From: Betaproteobacteria bacterium HGW-Betaproteobacteria-16
Lineage (GTDB): Bacteria; Pseudomonadota; Gammaproteobacteria; Burkholderiales; Burkholderiaceae_C
Direction: 5' to 3'
DNA: 64,000 nucleotides
Assembly: GCA_002840835.1 (NCBI GenBank)
Contig: PHCQ01000012.1
Span: forward strand, 1-64,000
Below are positions 41,858-50,178 of the stretch, in pieces (positions within the stretch are counted from its first letter, which is position 1; each line of letters opens with the position of its first letter). A program made the translations under genes and the position numbers. The notes under the pieces are model-generated. The model was given only the letters and a program-made list of their open reading frames with translations. It was not told the DNA's origin and ran no database searches.

Positions 41858-44764
41858 CTAGCCGCACTCACCCTGGTAGCCGCACGCATCACACGACTTG
41901 CAACCACCTTTGCGGTGCAGGTTCATGGTGTGGCAAGACGGACATGGCAGTCCGCTGCCGTCGCCGAACCCGGTGGCCACCGTTTCGGCTGCCGGTGCAG
42001 CCGATGTCTGAAAGTCCTCACCGATCAGGCCAAGCACACGGTACCGACCAATGATCAGATCCGCGAGGTAAGCCACCGTTGAAGGATAGTTCTGCTGTCG
42101 AACCTCTCCAGGCACCTGTGCCAAGAAGTCGCCACGAAGCTCGCCAAAAGACAGCAAGCTCCTGAGCTTCTTCAATACCCACTGCGGGTTGCTGACCCGC
42201 ATGTCGATCGAGAGCAGCTTGGTCAAGCCATCGAGCACCCTGGGGTACTTTCCTGAAAGCCACATGCTGTATGGACGAACCGTTCCATCTTCCATGCGCA
42301 CCTCCTTCAGGTGAAGGAGGAAGTCATCCCCTGTCACAGGGTTTCGCACATCGACGTGCCAGCCGATCGCACCTTGGGGTCCCGTCTTGGGCTCCCGCTT
42401 TGAGAACAGATAGCCCACCATCGACTCATCCCCCTTGGGCTCCAGCGCTCCGATGCTTTCAAGGCGATGTCCAACGAGACGACTGAATCCGGAAACCAGG
42501 CTCGGAACACGAACCGGTTCACCTGTCCTGGGATCGTGCATCTCAAATGCATCGTCTCCTTCAGTGCCCGACAGGGAGTCGAGCTTCATCTGCAGCCAAG
42601 CCGGGTCCCCAGTACGCATATCCACTGAGAGCACCTTTGCAATAGCCGCCAGCCCCCTCGGCTGTTCGTTTCCTGCGATGTAGACCTCTACGGGATGCTT
42701 GGTCCCGTTTTGTACGTGTCCCACCACCACTGCGAAGTCCCCTTGCGGGTGGCTCACACTGTAGGTGACCGACTCGATTCCCTGTGGCGTCTTCGGCCGG
42801 CTGGGCCAGCGCAAAGCGGAGAGGACCTGGCTTGCGTCCTTGAGCTCAACACGCCGATCAGGATCGCTGGATGGAAGTTCGCTCCCAGGCTTCTTCTCAT
42901 CCGCATCAGCAATCACTGAGCCAAGCATGTCAGAGGGCCGATAGGTGGTGATCCCCTTGAGGCCTGCCTTCCAAGCACGCAGATAGATGCCTGCGAAATC
43001 CTCGAAGGGATAGTCTGACGGCACGTTGACCGTCTTGGAGATCGCAGAGTCAACCAAGGGCGCCGCCGCCTCCAGGATTGCGAGGTGATCGTCGACCGAC
43101 ATCTGGAGCGCGGTCACGAACACGTCGGTGCTCGCGTCAGCACCCCTGGCACGCTTGAACGCGCGAAAGGCTCCACTTTCGAGAACGAACGTGTCACGCT
43201 GCCCGTCAGCCATCAGCTTCGTGCGCTCCTGGCGCAGCGAAAAGATGGGCTCGATGCCGGAGCTGGCGTTGTCACCGAACGCCATAGAGATCGTTCCTGT
43301 AGGCGCGATGGACAGCAAATGGGAGTTGCGAATCCCATGCTTGCGGATGCCCTCCTGAATGTCCAGCGGAAGCGTAGAAGCAAATGTCCCCGGCTTGAGG
43401 TACTTGTCTGCATCAAACAGCGGGAAGGCGCCCAGCTTGATGGCGAGCTGCACAGAAGCTCTGTAGGCTTCATCCCGCAGAACTGTGCCCACCTGGACGG
43501 TGAACCGTACGGCTTCCGGCGAGTTGTAGCGGATACCCAGCATCGCCATCGCATCGGCCAGGCCCAGATAGCCAGTGCCAATTCTCCGCTTTGATTCTGC
43601 TTCGACCTGCTGTTGAGGCAGTGGCCATTTGGTGTTGTCCAGCACCGCGTCGAGAATCTCGACCGCTACGTGCACTGCCCTTCCAAAGCCCTCAAAGTCG
43701 AAGCTGGCTTCGTCCGTGAACGCGTTGAACACGAACCGCTGCAGCATCAGGGAACCCAGATCGCAACACCCGTATGAAGGCAACATCTGTTCGCCACAGG
43801 GGTTGGACGCTTCGATGCGCTCTGCATACCAGAGGTTGTTGAGCTCAGCGACACGGTCAATGAAGATCACCCCAGGCTCAGCGCCCTCGTACGTGTTCTT
43901 CATGATGCGGTGCCACAGGTCCTTTGCACGCACCTTCTTGTAGATGAAGACCTGCGTGCCATCGGCAAGGGTTTTCTCCACGCCTGACCCGTCGTACGGT
44001 TCGACTTCATGTACGAGATCGAAGTCACCGTCCTCGACAACCGCAGTCATGAATTCATTGGTCACCGCGACAGACAGGTTGAAGTTAGACAAGGCTGAGA
44101 ACGCCTTGCGAGCAGTCCATCCGAAGCTGGGCTTGTTGCGAATCATGCCCATCAGTGACGCAACTTCCTTGTCATCGAGGCCCATGCCCTGCCAATCAGG
44201 GGTCCGCTTGGCATCAATGAACAACTCGATATCGGGGTGATCGACTCGCAGCACCCCCATCTGAGCTCCGCGCCGGGCTCCGGCAGACTCAACGGTTTCG
44301 CACATCTTGTCAAACATCCGCATGTAAGACACCGGGCCGCTTGCACGCGAAGCTGTGCCTCGCACCAGGGCGCATATGGGACGAATACGGGAGAAGTTGT
44401 ACCCAACCCCGCCACCTCTTCGCATGGTCTCCGCTGCTTGAGCCAAGGCATCGGTGATGCCCACGACGCCGTTCTTGTCCTTGCCAGACATGGAGTCGCC
44501 AACCTCTTGCACAAAGCAGTTGATCGCCGTGGTGTCGAGGCCGGAGCCGATGGAACGGTTGATGCGGCCGCCTGGAACGAAGCCCGCTTGCAGCGCATGG
44601 ATGAACCGCCGGCGTTGCTCTTCGGACGTGGCCAAACCGCCTGCCACACGAGCGTGAATCTCACCCTCGGATGTCTCGCCAGGAAGGGCGTACTTTTCGA
44701 TCATGAGATTGGCGCAAAAGTCTTGCGCAGGCGCGCGCAACTCTTGTTGAGTTTCAATTTTCAT
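41858..44764 (-). CDS. nrdJ: Adenosylcobalamin-dependent (class II) ribonucleotide reductase
   Basis: A 968-residue class II ribonucleotide reductase that makes deoxyribonucleotides using coenzyme B12. Visible hallmarks: INCFV (first redox cysteine), the NPCGEQ loop with catalytic Asn-Cys-Glu near residue 375, PTGTIS (phosphate binding), a C-terminal region with two TSCPD-like repeats (about 650-900), and a terminal Cys cluster (CPSC, CKSCDACGYQGEC) for reactivation. The ATG at 44764 follows a leader terminator. It lies among replication-type genes and could supply dNTPs under B12 or oxygen limitation independently of the host. Confidence 0.93.
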   Translation of the reverse strand: MKIETQQELRAPAQDFCANLMIEKYALPGETSEGEIHARVAGGLATSEEQRRRFIHALQAGFVPGGRINRSIGSGLDTTAINCFVQEVGDSMSGKDKNGVVGITDALAQAAETMRRGGGVGYNFSRIRPICALVRGTASRASGPVSYMRMFDKMCETVESAGARRGAQMGVLRVDHPDIELFIDAKRTPDWQGMGLDDKEVASLMGMIRNKPSFGWTARKAFSALSNFNLSVAVTNEFMTAVVEDGDFDLVHEVEPYDGSGVEKTLADGTQVFIYKKVRAKDLWHRIMKNTYEGAEPGVIFIDRVAELNNLWYAERIEASNPCGEQMLPSYGCCDLGSLMLQRFVFNAFTDEASFDFEGFGRAVHVAVEILDAVLDNTKWPLPQQQVEAESKRRIGTGYLGLADAMAMLGIRYNSPEAVRFTVQVGTVLRDEAYRASVQLAIKLGAFPLFDADKYLKPGTFASTLPLDIQEGIRKHGIRNSHLLSIAPTGTISMAFGDNASSGIEPIFSLRQERTKLMADGQRDTFVLESGAFRAFKRARGADASTDVFVTALQMSVDDHLAILEAAAPLVDSAISKTVNVPSDYPFEDFAGIYLRAWKAGLKGITTYRPSDMLGSVIADADEKKPGSELPSSDPDRRVELKDASQVLSALRWPSRPKTPQGIESVTYSVSHPQGDFAVVVGHVQNGTKHPVEVYIAGNEQPRGLAAIAKVLSVDMRTGDPAWLQMKLDSLSGTEGDDAFEMHDPRTGEPVRVPSLVSGFSRLVGHRLESIGALEPKGDESMVGYLFSKREPKTGPQGAIGWHVDVRNPVTGDDFLLHLKEVRMEDGTVRPYSMWLSGKYPRVLDGLTKLLSIDMRVSNPQWVLKKLRSLLSFGELRGDFLAQVPGEVRQQNYPSTVAYLADLIIGRYRVLGLIGEDFQTSAAPAAETVATGFGDGSGLPCPSCHTMNLHRKGGCKSCDACGYQGECG

Positions 44765-45120
44765 AGTGCTCTCCAGTTTGAAAAACGGATCGGGAAAGTT
44801 GATCCGCAACTGGACACCCAAGGGATGCACAGTTGCTGATCCCTTCAGGGTGGTTTGAAGTTGATGGCGTGCTCGGGTGAGCAGCAATGAAAGGCTGGAT
44901 TTGGCAATTGCTTGCCCCGTATTCCAGCTACGGCTCGCGTAGGAACGCAAAAAAGCCATTCGTGACTACCCGCAGGACGGACAGTCAGGAATGGCTTGCA
45001 AATGCTGTGTATGACGTACAGCTACGTGCTTTGATGACTCAAAGGCTCCGAGAAGGCGTCTACAAGAGACGGCTTTTCGCAGGCTTTCACAAATTCTACT
45101 TCGAAAAGTGCAAACAGCAA
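44765..45120 (-). promoter_or_regulatory. Long tandem leader of nrdJ (L4a and L4b)
   Basis: A promoter with -35 TTGCTG (45115-45120) and -10 TAGAAT (45093-45098, spacer 16) gives a leader of about 320 nt. L4a: hairpin ACGTA-GCTG-TACGT (45014-45027), CAGCATTTGCA, then a long terminator (44953-44997, stem AAGCCATTC) with six T. L4b: CCGTA/TACGG hairpin with GCTGG loop (44917-44933), GGCAA/TTGCC hairpin (44903-44916), CAGCCTTTCA, hairpin GCAACTG/CAGTTGC (44806-44836), and terminator CGGATC/GATCCG (44786-44806) with five T, 16 nt before the ATG. Confidence 0.68.
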
Positions 45121-45144
45121 GGAACAGGATTTCTCCTGTTCCTT
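45119..45144 (-). terminator. Terminator after the SSB gene
   Basis: A perfect 11-bp stem AAGGAACAGGA/TCCTGTTCCTT with a 4-nt loop, 11 nt after the SSB stop. Followed on the minus strand by GCTGTTTGC, so the T tract is weak; its end overlaps the nrdJ promoter. Confidence 0.75.
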
Positions 45145-45155
45145 GCGCTGCATTT

Positions 45156-45734
45156 CTACATCACGATGAGCCCTTGGTCACCGTCGCGGTGGTCTGCGCC
45201 CTGCACAGTCTTGCCCACCATCCCCGTTCTCTCAGCCTCAGCGAAGCCATCATGTTGGTCATGTTCCCGGAAGGAACTCCCTTCATCGGGCTCAGCGGAC
45301 CTCCACCGATGACTGGCACCGGGTGGTGGTGTCCCACCGCCAGGCGGCATTTGGTTTCTAGGAGCCTCTGGTGCCCTGCTTGGCTGTCTCGCTTCTGAGG
45401 GGTTGGAAGCACTGCCAGCAGATTTGATCGCCAGGAACTCCCAGTCGGTCAGACGGTACTTTGTCGCGTACCGCTTTGTCCCGTCGTCTCCGACCCAACT
45501 AGAGGTCTCCTGTCGTCCATAGCAGGCCACGTTGCTGCCTCTCTCTAGCATCGAAGCAATGCGCTCTGCATCCTCGTTCCAAGCGACAAAGTTCGCTCGT
45601 TCCCAGATGGTCTCACTGCTACGGCGTTCCTTCCTTGAGGAAAGAACGGTGAACTCGCACTTGCACAGGTTCTGACGAATTACTGTGAGCACAGGCTTAT
45701 CAGCGACGAACCCAATTGCGTGCACCGTGATCAT
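45156..45734 (-). CDS. ssb: Single-stranded DNA-binding protein (SSB-like)
   Basis: A 192-residue protein whose first 105 residues form an SSB-type OB fold (CEFTVLSS, ERANFVAWNEDAERIASMLERGSNVACYGRQETSSWVGDDGTKRY). The tail is Pro/Gly rich and then polar, but the usual acidic tip (DDxPF) that recruits repair proteins is absent; the protein ends GDQGLIVM. Start overlaps the upstream gene stop (ATGA). It would coat single strands during plasmid replication or transfer. Confidence 0.75.
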   Translation of the reverse strand: MITVHAIGFVADKPVLTVIRQNLCKCEFTVLSSRKERRSSETIWERANFVAWNEDAERIASMLERGSNVACYGRQETSSWVGDDGTKRYATKYRLTDWEFLAIKSAGSASNPSEARQPSRAPEAPRNQMPPGGGTPPPGASHRWRSAEPDEGSSFREHDQHDGFAEAERTGMVGKTVQGADHRDGDQGLIVM

Positions 45735-46819
45735 TGCGCTGCCACCCGTGTGACCTGGTAGAGATTTTTGTAGGTGCTTGCACCCGAACCGTTCGGAATG
45801 GGCTGCTGACCCATGAACACCACCTGGACCCGCTCGCCGGGTGCGATACCTTGATCGCTCACTTGCCGAGCAAGCTCGGCACCGAACAACGGGATTTCCC
45901 GAGCACCATCGTGAAGGGTCAGGCAGAACGTGCTGTATGGACCCGTTTTTCCAGTGCGCTGGGTTAGACCAGCCTGAGTCACCACGCCCTTGTACACATC
46001 GCCTTGAACTTGGCGTTTATGTGTAGGCACCACGACGGCCGGAGCCGAGGCAGGTTGCACAGGCGCTTGCATCACAACTGGTGTTTCCGCTGGCTTCACC
46101 GAAGGCACCGGCTGTGGAAGTGCTGGAGTCGAAACCACAACTGGTGGGGCCGGCGGCACGAACTTCCCGGCTTCCTGAATCGGTGCCTTCCGAGGTGCAG
46201 CCGGAGCCGTCTGCAGATGAGGCGGTGCTTCCTTTCGGCTCCTTGTCTTGCTCGCTGTGCGCTTGTCAAGCTGAACCCGAACTTCCTCCTGGAACCGCTG
46301 CATGATCTGCTCGCAGCCTTGAGAGGCGTCGAATGAGACATCTTCGTAGTAATACTTCTCGAACCGGAGCGCTTTGGCCAACTCCTTGTCCAGTACCTTG
46401 AAGACCCGTCTAGCAATCCCTTTTTCAGGGTAGAGGTAGAGCCAAAGAACCCCCATGCGGAGCTTCCCTGAATAGAGATCCAATGTCATCACCCTGTCTG
46501 CCACGGCAAGCAGAGGATTCCCTTGAGGATTGGCATCGGCACTCACCAGAACAACCGGTTGTAATGCGGCTGAACGTGGCACTACGGAAGGAACCGTTCT
46601 TTCGACTGGTGCATTCCGTGGAGATGCTGCTGCACGCTCATGCGGCAAAAGAACAGCATGCTGTCGCCCCATGCGGGCCGCAGAAGGGCTGGTTGCTGGC
46701 GCTCCATAGAAGAGTCTCATGCTCCCGGAGCTGACCGCACCAAGCATCGAAGCAAGAAGCATCGCCGAGCGAACGATCACGTGGAGCAGACCCCCATGAA
46801 CAATGGGTTTGTGGTTCAT
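45731..46819 (-). CDS. Protein with N-terminal hydrophobic helix and C-terminal OB-like domain
   Basis: A 362-residue protein. AGGA lies 9 nt before the ATG at 46819. A hydrophobic N-terminal segment (residues 12-32) is followed by a linker, a globular region at 110-195, a Pro-rich stretch (200-290) and a C-terminal domain (GDVYKGVVTQAGLTQRTGKTGPY, then PLFGAELARQV and GERVQVVFMGQQPI). That C-terminal pattern recalls the OB-like module at the end of some plasmid primases and relaxases. It is coupled to the SSB gene, supporting a nucleic-acid role, but the function is unknown. Confidence 0.5.
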   Translation of the reverse strand: MNHKPIVHGGLLHVIVRSAMLLASMLGAVSSGSMRLFYGAPATSPSAARMGRQHAVLLPHERAAASPRNAPVERTVPSVVPRSAALQPVVLVSADANPQGNPLLAVADRVMTLDLYSGKLRMGVLWLYLYPEKGIARRVFKVLDKELAKALRFEKYYYEDVSFDASQGCEQIMQRFQEEVRVQLDKRTASKTRSRKEAPPHLQTAPAAPRKAPIQEAGKFVPPAPPVVVSTPALPQPVPSVKPAETPVVMQAPVQPASAPAVVVPTHKRQVQGDVYKGVVTQAGLTQRTGKTGPYSTFCLTLHDGAREIPLFGAELARQVSDQGIAPGERVQVVFMGQQPIPNGSGASTYKNLYQVTRVAAQ

Positions 46820-46826
46820 GTTTTTC

Positions 46827-47510
46827 CTAAATGTAAGCCGACAAGTTGTCCTCATCTGAGGTTGGCATGCCGGAAGTGATGGCGTGCTCAAAGGTCCTTC
46901 CAAGTGCCACTTGGCACTCGCGAATCTTGGTCCCTGAGAACGCCTTCGAAAGCCAGTGCGCCCATTCGGTGGGTGCAATGGAAGGTGGTGCATCTGGGAG
47001 ACCCGGATGCTTGGGTGCCGCGCGCAATGGCCACCCGAGAGTGAGCGCTTGTTCAGCAAGGACTAATGCCCACAGGCAATGATCCGCATGAGCGATCAGA
47101 TACGTAGTGTTTTCGGCTTGCCGCTGACGCCACAGGTCGATCTCTTCCGTATAGATGGCGGAGGGAACCGCAACGGTAGCCGAGCTGGCAACCGAATCGA
47201 TCCCTTCTGCCATGTTGGGCGGCGTTGCAGCCAGCAGCCACTCTTGTCCGCCTCTGTCGAGCTCCTCATGCACGAACGAGAATGAACCCGTTGAGCTATG
47301 AAAGTAGCGTCGACCCGACGTCTTCGTGTACCCGGCCTTCAGCTTCGAAGCCGTCAGCGACAGGCCCGCCATCGTAGAAACCACCCTCGGGCAAAGAACA
47401 CCCTTGGATCGCTCTACAACAACGAAGTCTTCGCCCATCTGGCCTAAGCCAAACTGCGATCCCGTCCTCTCATGCACGTACACCTCGTAGAGGATTTCAC
47501 GGCTGACCAT
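46827..47510 (-). CDS. Hypothetical protein
   Basis: A 227-residue soluble protein, no family recognised. N-terminal half beta-rich, with a WGR-like look (LYEVYVHERTGSQFGLGQMG) that I could not confirm; C-terminal half helical. Its start overlaps the MoxR-type ATPase by 14 nt, so it is likely a partner of that ATPase. Confidence 0.55.
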   Translation of the reverse strand: MVSREILYEVYVHERTGSQFGLGQMGEDFVVVERSKGVLCPRVVSTMAGLSLTASKLKAGYTKTSGRRYFHSSTGSFSFVHEELDRGGQEWLLAATPPNMAEGIDSVASSATVAVPSAIYTEEIDLWRQRQAENTTYLIAHADHCLWALVLAEQALTLGWPLRAAPKHPGLPDAPPSIAPTEWAHWLSKAFSGTKIRECQVALGRTFEHAITSGMPTSDEDNLSAYI

Positions 47511-48471
47511 TGGTCCCAGTCCCCAGAGCTGCCCGGGTGAATTCCGTCACGACGGCATCCATTTCCGCATTCATCTGGAACGCACGTCGCAGCGCATAGA
47601 CCATTGGCCCATCGCTGTCGTTGACGTTGGCAAACCGACGAACCAACCGCGCCCAGCGAATCGCCGAACGTGTGGTCATTGGCTTGGTCATCACACCACT
47701 TTTGTCAGTGCGATAGGCAGCACGGACGCTGTTCGCGACTTTGACCACCTGCTGGGCAATCATCGTGGCGACATCTGGAGATACACCGTCACCCACGAGT
47801 GCGTTGACAACTGCACGCTCCTCCAACTCAGGCGGGAGATAGCTGGCTGTTGTCACCATGAATCGGTCATCGTTGGCGACGTCCTGGACGTTCCGGCCGA
47901 CCACCGAAAGGCTCGATTCAACAGAGTTTTCGGTCGCGAAGACTTTGAACCCTGCAGCCGGCACGACCACTTCACCAGTCGATGGGATGACGATTGAGTA
48001 GCCCTCGATGAGCATGTTCAGGCCAGTGGACTCACCCGGCTCCAGAACGTTGTACTCATCAAGCAGCACCGAAGTCCCCTCGCGGGCAGCACGCAGCACC
48101 GGACCATCGACCCACTTCAAACTTCCATCTGCCGTGGGAAAGAACTGACCGATGAGTTCGCGTGATTCCGTGCCTGGTGAACACGAAACCTTGTAGAGAG
48201 GCCACCGAAGCCTGGCGTGAAATTGCTCGACCAACGATGTCTTGCCTGTGGCAGGGTCACCGATGATCTTCAATGCCTTCTCGCTCGACTGCCAAAAAGC
48301 CAGGATGTCCCTCAGCTTCTCAGGCATGAAGACGTAGCCTTCGTTGATTGGCGGTGCGGCAGGATGTCCCGCCTCGAAGCCAGGAATCTTGACGGTCGCA
48401 GGGACGGGGAGCCCGAACTCTTGCGCTGGTGAATAGAACGCCTTCACCAAAGGATAGGAATTTGTTTCCAT
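47497..48471 (-). CDS. MoxR/CobS-type AAA+ ATPase
   Basis: A 324-residue AAA+ ATPase with Walker A GDPATGKT near residue 75, Walker B VLLDEYNVL near 135, sensor 1 FATENS near 180 and a lid domain. It resembles CobS/CbbQ/MoxR proteins, which act with VWA-domain partners; the matching CobT-like VWA protein is at 38172. Such pairs remodel or assemble other proteins, often for metal cofactor insertion. The target is unknown. Confidence 0.82.
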   Translation of the reverse strand: METNSYPLVKAFYSPAQEFGLPVPATVKIPGFEAGHPAAPPINEGYVFMPEKLRDILAFWQSSEKALKIIGDPATGKTSLVEQFHARLRWPLYKVSCSPGTESRELIGQFFPTADGSLKWVDGPVLRAAREGTSVLLDEYNVLEPGESTGLNMLIEGYSIVIPSTGEVVVPAAGFKVFATENSVESSLSVVGRNVQDVANDDRFMVTTASYLPPELEERAVVNALVGDGVSPDVATMIAQQVVKVANSVRAAYRTDKSGVMTKPMTTRSAIRWARLVRRFANVNDSDGPMVYALRRAFQMNAEMDAVVTEFTRAALGTGTNGQP

Positions 48472-48480
48472 GAAAGTTTC

Positions 48481-49152
48481 TCAGTATTGGAGAACGATTG
48501 ATTCGAAGTTGAGTTCCTTCAGCAAGGGCTTGAGGATGTAGCCCAGCTTCTCGCGAAGCGCTTCAGGATTGCAGCCGTATGCAACACAACACGCTTGGAA
48601 CGTGAAGGGAAGCTGTCTGCTGTAGATGGGCACCTCTCTGTTGGCGCCGTCGATGTTTCTGGTTACCCAGCAGTAGATGTCTTTCGACCAGATCCACTGA
48701 AGGATCTCGAACTTTTCTTGCGCGTTTCCACGCGTTTTGAGCACACGCAGCGAGTAGGTCAGCACACTTTCGTGGAGCTTGGCGACCGAGTGATCGTCGA
48801 GCACCCAGTCCTCAGACTGCACGTCGCCAGTGGCTTCGCTCGGTTGGGTGGACTCATGTGTGGGCTCTGCTTCTGGCTGTACGTCGAGGTCCGATGCTTC
48901 ATGCCCCAGTAGGGGCAAATCAAGCAGCTTTCGGTATCGCGTCCAGTCAATGTCGAGCGTCTTGGAGCTAAGGACCTTGAGGGTCGTTCGCTTCCTACCC
49001 GCCTCGACACGCTTCGCGGCTGAGGCATCGGCCTTCTGCACGCTGTCTTGCCATGCCGCGTTGAGAACTTGCTGCTCCCCTGAAGCTACGAACGCAAGAA
49101 AGAGTTGTTCAGGCGGTGCTGCACCGCTATCGCGATGGGTGCGACCACTCAT
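48481..49152 (-). CDS. Hypothetical protein
   Basis: A 223-residue protein of unknown family. Residues 1-70 are basic and helical, 85-115 acidic and disordered, 115-220 a compact helical domain (SVAKLHESVLTYSLRVL, IYSRQLPFTFQACCVAYGC). It starts inside a 20-residue leader ORF and has a long leader with an intrinsic terminator. Nine nt separate it from the MoxR gene. Confidence 0.55.
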   Translation of the reverse strand: MSGRTHRDSGAAPPEQLFLAFVASGEQQVLNAAWQDSVQKADASAAKRVEAGRKRTTLKVLSSKTLDIDWTRYRKLLDLPLLGHEASDLDVQPEAEPTHESTQPSEATGDVQSEDWVLDDHSVAKLHESVLTYSLRVLKTRGNAQEKFEILQWIWSKDIYCWVTRNIDGANREVPIYSRQLPFTFQACCVAYGCNPEALREKLGYILKPLLKELNFESIVLQY

Positions 49153-49189
49153 GATTGCCTCCAGATGGCATTTGGAATGTGAACTTCAT
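49127..49189 (-). CDS. 20-residue leader ORF overlapping the 49152 gene start
   Basis: ATG preceded by AAGGAGG at ideal spacing opens a 20-codon frame (MKFTFQMPSGGNHEWSHPSR) ending 23 nt inside the next gene in another frame. The ribosome site is stronger than that of the main ORF, suggesting translational coupling or control. Confidence 0.45.
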   Translation of the reverse strand: MKFTFQMPSGGNHEWSHPSR

Positions 49190-49381
49190 CAGTTCCTCCT
49201 TTTGAGCTGGATCAGCGCCAATACCAGGCGCAAATGAAAGAGCACCGAGCGCTTTCGCGGTCGGTGCTCTTTGCTTCGGGTCGAAGGCCTCGCGATGCGC
49301 GACGCCATGACTCTGAAAGGTGAAGGTCCCTGGTTGCGGGACTGCCCAGACATGCAGCGCATGCCCGGGAAAGTTGCCTGA
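49190..49381 (-). promoter_or_regulatory. Leader of the 49152 operon with terminator (L8)
   Basis: On the minus strand: hairpin CATGC-GCT-GCATG (49351-49363), hairpin GTCCC/GGGAC (49326-49342), TTCACCTTTCAGAG, then a perfect 12-bp terminator stem AAAGAGCACCGA/TCGGTGCTCTTT (49237-49272) followed by CATTT, then the strong ribosome site of the leader ORF. Same order of elements as L2, L3 and L4. Confidence 0.6.
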
Positions 49382-49519
49382 CTACTTCAGACTCTCCTCG
49401 ACCGCCTGGAGGCGGTCCACAGAATTCTGAAAGGAGGCGGCTGTCGAATTCGCGGCAACTGCGCCTTGGACGCCATAGACGAACAAGACGACCACCACGA
49501 TTGCGGAAATTGCTTTCAT
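49382..49519 (-). CDS. 45-residue exported small protein
   Basis: A 45-residue frame with GGAG 7 nt before its ATG. Residues 1-22 form a signal peptide (MKAISAIVVVVLFVYGVQGAVA) with a predicted cleavage after AVA or AAN; the mature part of about 22 residues is helical (SFQNSVDRLQAVEESL). It is too short for normal gene finding. It has a structured leader of its own and is followed by the L8 leader. No homologue is known to me; it may be a periplasmic peptide or small lipid-free adaptor. Confidence 0.6.
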   Translation of the reverse strand: MKAISAIVVVVLFVYGVQGAVAANSTAASFQNSVDRLQAVEESLK

Positions 49520-49650
49520 AACTGACTCCGTGATGGGGCCAGTCCCTCGCGGGAGCTAGCCCGCGTGGGTTGAAGAAATGGGTTGCCCCATGTGCGTATG
49601 CACGTTGATGAAGGCTGACAGCAGTCAGCTCGCCACCAGGTGAACCTGGA
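49520..49650 (-). promoter_or_regulatory. Structured leader of the 45-residue ORF (L5)
   Basis: Minus strand hairpins in order: CCAGG/CCTGG, GCTGAC/GTCAGC (49614-49629) followed by CAGCCTTCA, GTGC-ATAC-GCAC, ATGGG-GCAA-CCCAT, then two exclusive hairpins GGGCTAG/CTGGCCC (49536-49562) and CGCGGG/CCCGCG (49548-49565) just before the ribosome site. Unlike the others there is no T tract, so it may act on translation. Confidence 0.5.
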
Positions 49651-50071
49651 GGCTCTTTTCAGGACTTTCGCCCATGAAAAAACCAAACACCCCTGTTCAA
49701 GAGGGAAGCGTTTCGTCTTTGCACGGATGCGTTGTGGTGGGGGAAGTAGTAGTGCCGCCCTGGCCATAAGGCCCAGGGCGGCAACCAAATCCATCTTGCG
49801 CTTTCACGCGGACTGACGCCGTCGCGTCGTATCCAAATCCAAAGGCTCGTGTATTGAGATGCACCAGCTGCACCACCCATGGCATGACCACTAGGTGATG
49901 CGATTGTTGCACAGGTTTTTCGAGCCGGTGGAAATTGTTTTTTCAGGTACCGACCTCCGCTTCTAGTAGCGATTCTGGCCCTGCATGCCTGCTCACTCCG
50001 CTTTGATTGGAGCTTGAAAACTAACTTTTCAAACCCTCAGTTTTTTTGCGTTTCCGACAGGGAGGCTCTCG
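49651..50071. other. Intergenic region between divergent operons
   Basis: Contains a GC-rich perfect 10-bp hairpin GCCGCCCTGG/CCAGGGCGGC at 49754-49782, without T tract on either side. A 60-residue minus-strand frame at 49697-49885 has no ribosome site and is not called. No promoter is obvious. Confidence 0.35.
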
Positions 50072-50095
50072 CATTGGGCGCAAAACGGCCCGATG
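50072..50095 (+). promoter_or_regulatory. 24-bp transfer box, copy 5 (50179 operon)
   Basis: Left arm CATTG, core GCAAAACGG, right arm CGATG, identical spacing and nearly identical core to copies 2 and 3, but on the plus strand 83 nt upstream of the 50179 gene. A palindrome TGCCCA-TTTA-TGGGCA lies at 50145-50160, just before the ribosome site, and may control translation. Confidence 0.6.
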
Positions 50096-50178
50096 TGAAG
50101 GACTCGAAATGGCTCCGGTTCATAGACTCATTTTGTCTTTTTACTGCCCATTTATGGGCATCAACCCGGAGTCTCTCA

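Noticed and set aside
44765..45120. Cobalamin riboswitch before the B12-dependent nrdJ
   Set aside because: I looked for the B12 box and the AGNCAGGAANCCGGTG-like elements and did not find them; the leader matches the plasmid leader family instead.
49697..49885. About 62-residue minus-strand frame in the 49520-50178 gap
   Set aside because: No ribosome site and it crosses a strong hairpin; kept only as a remark.
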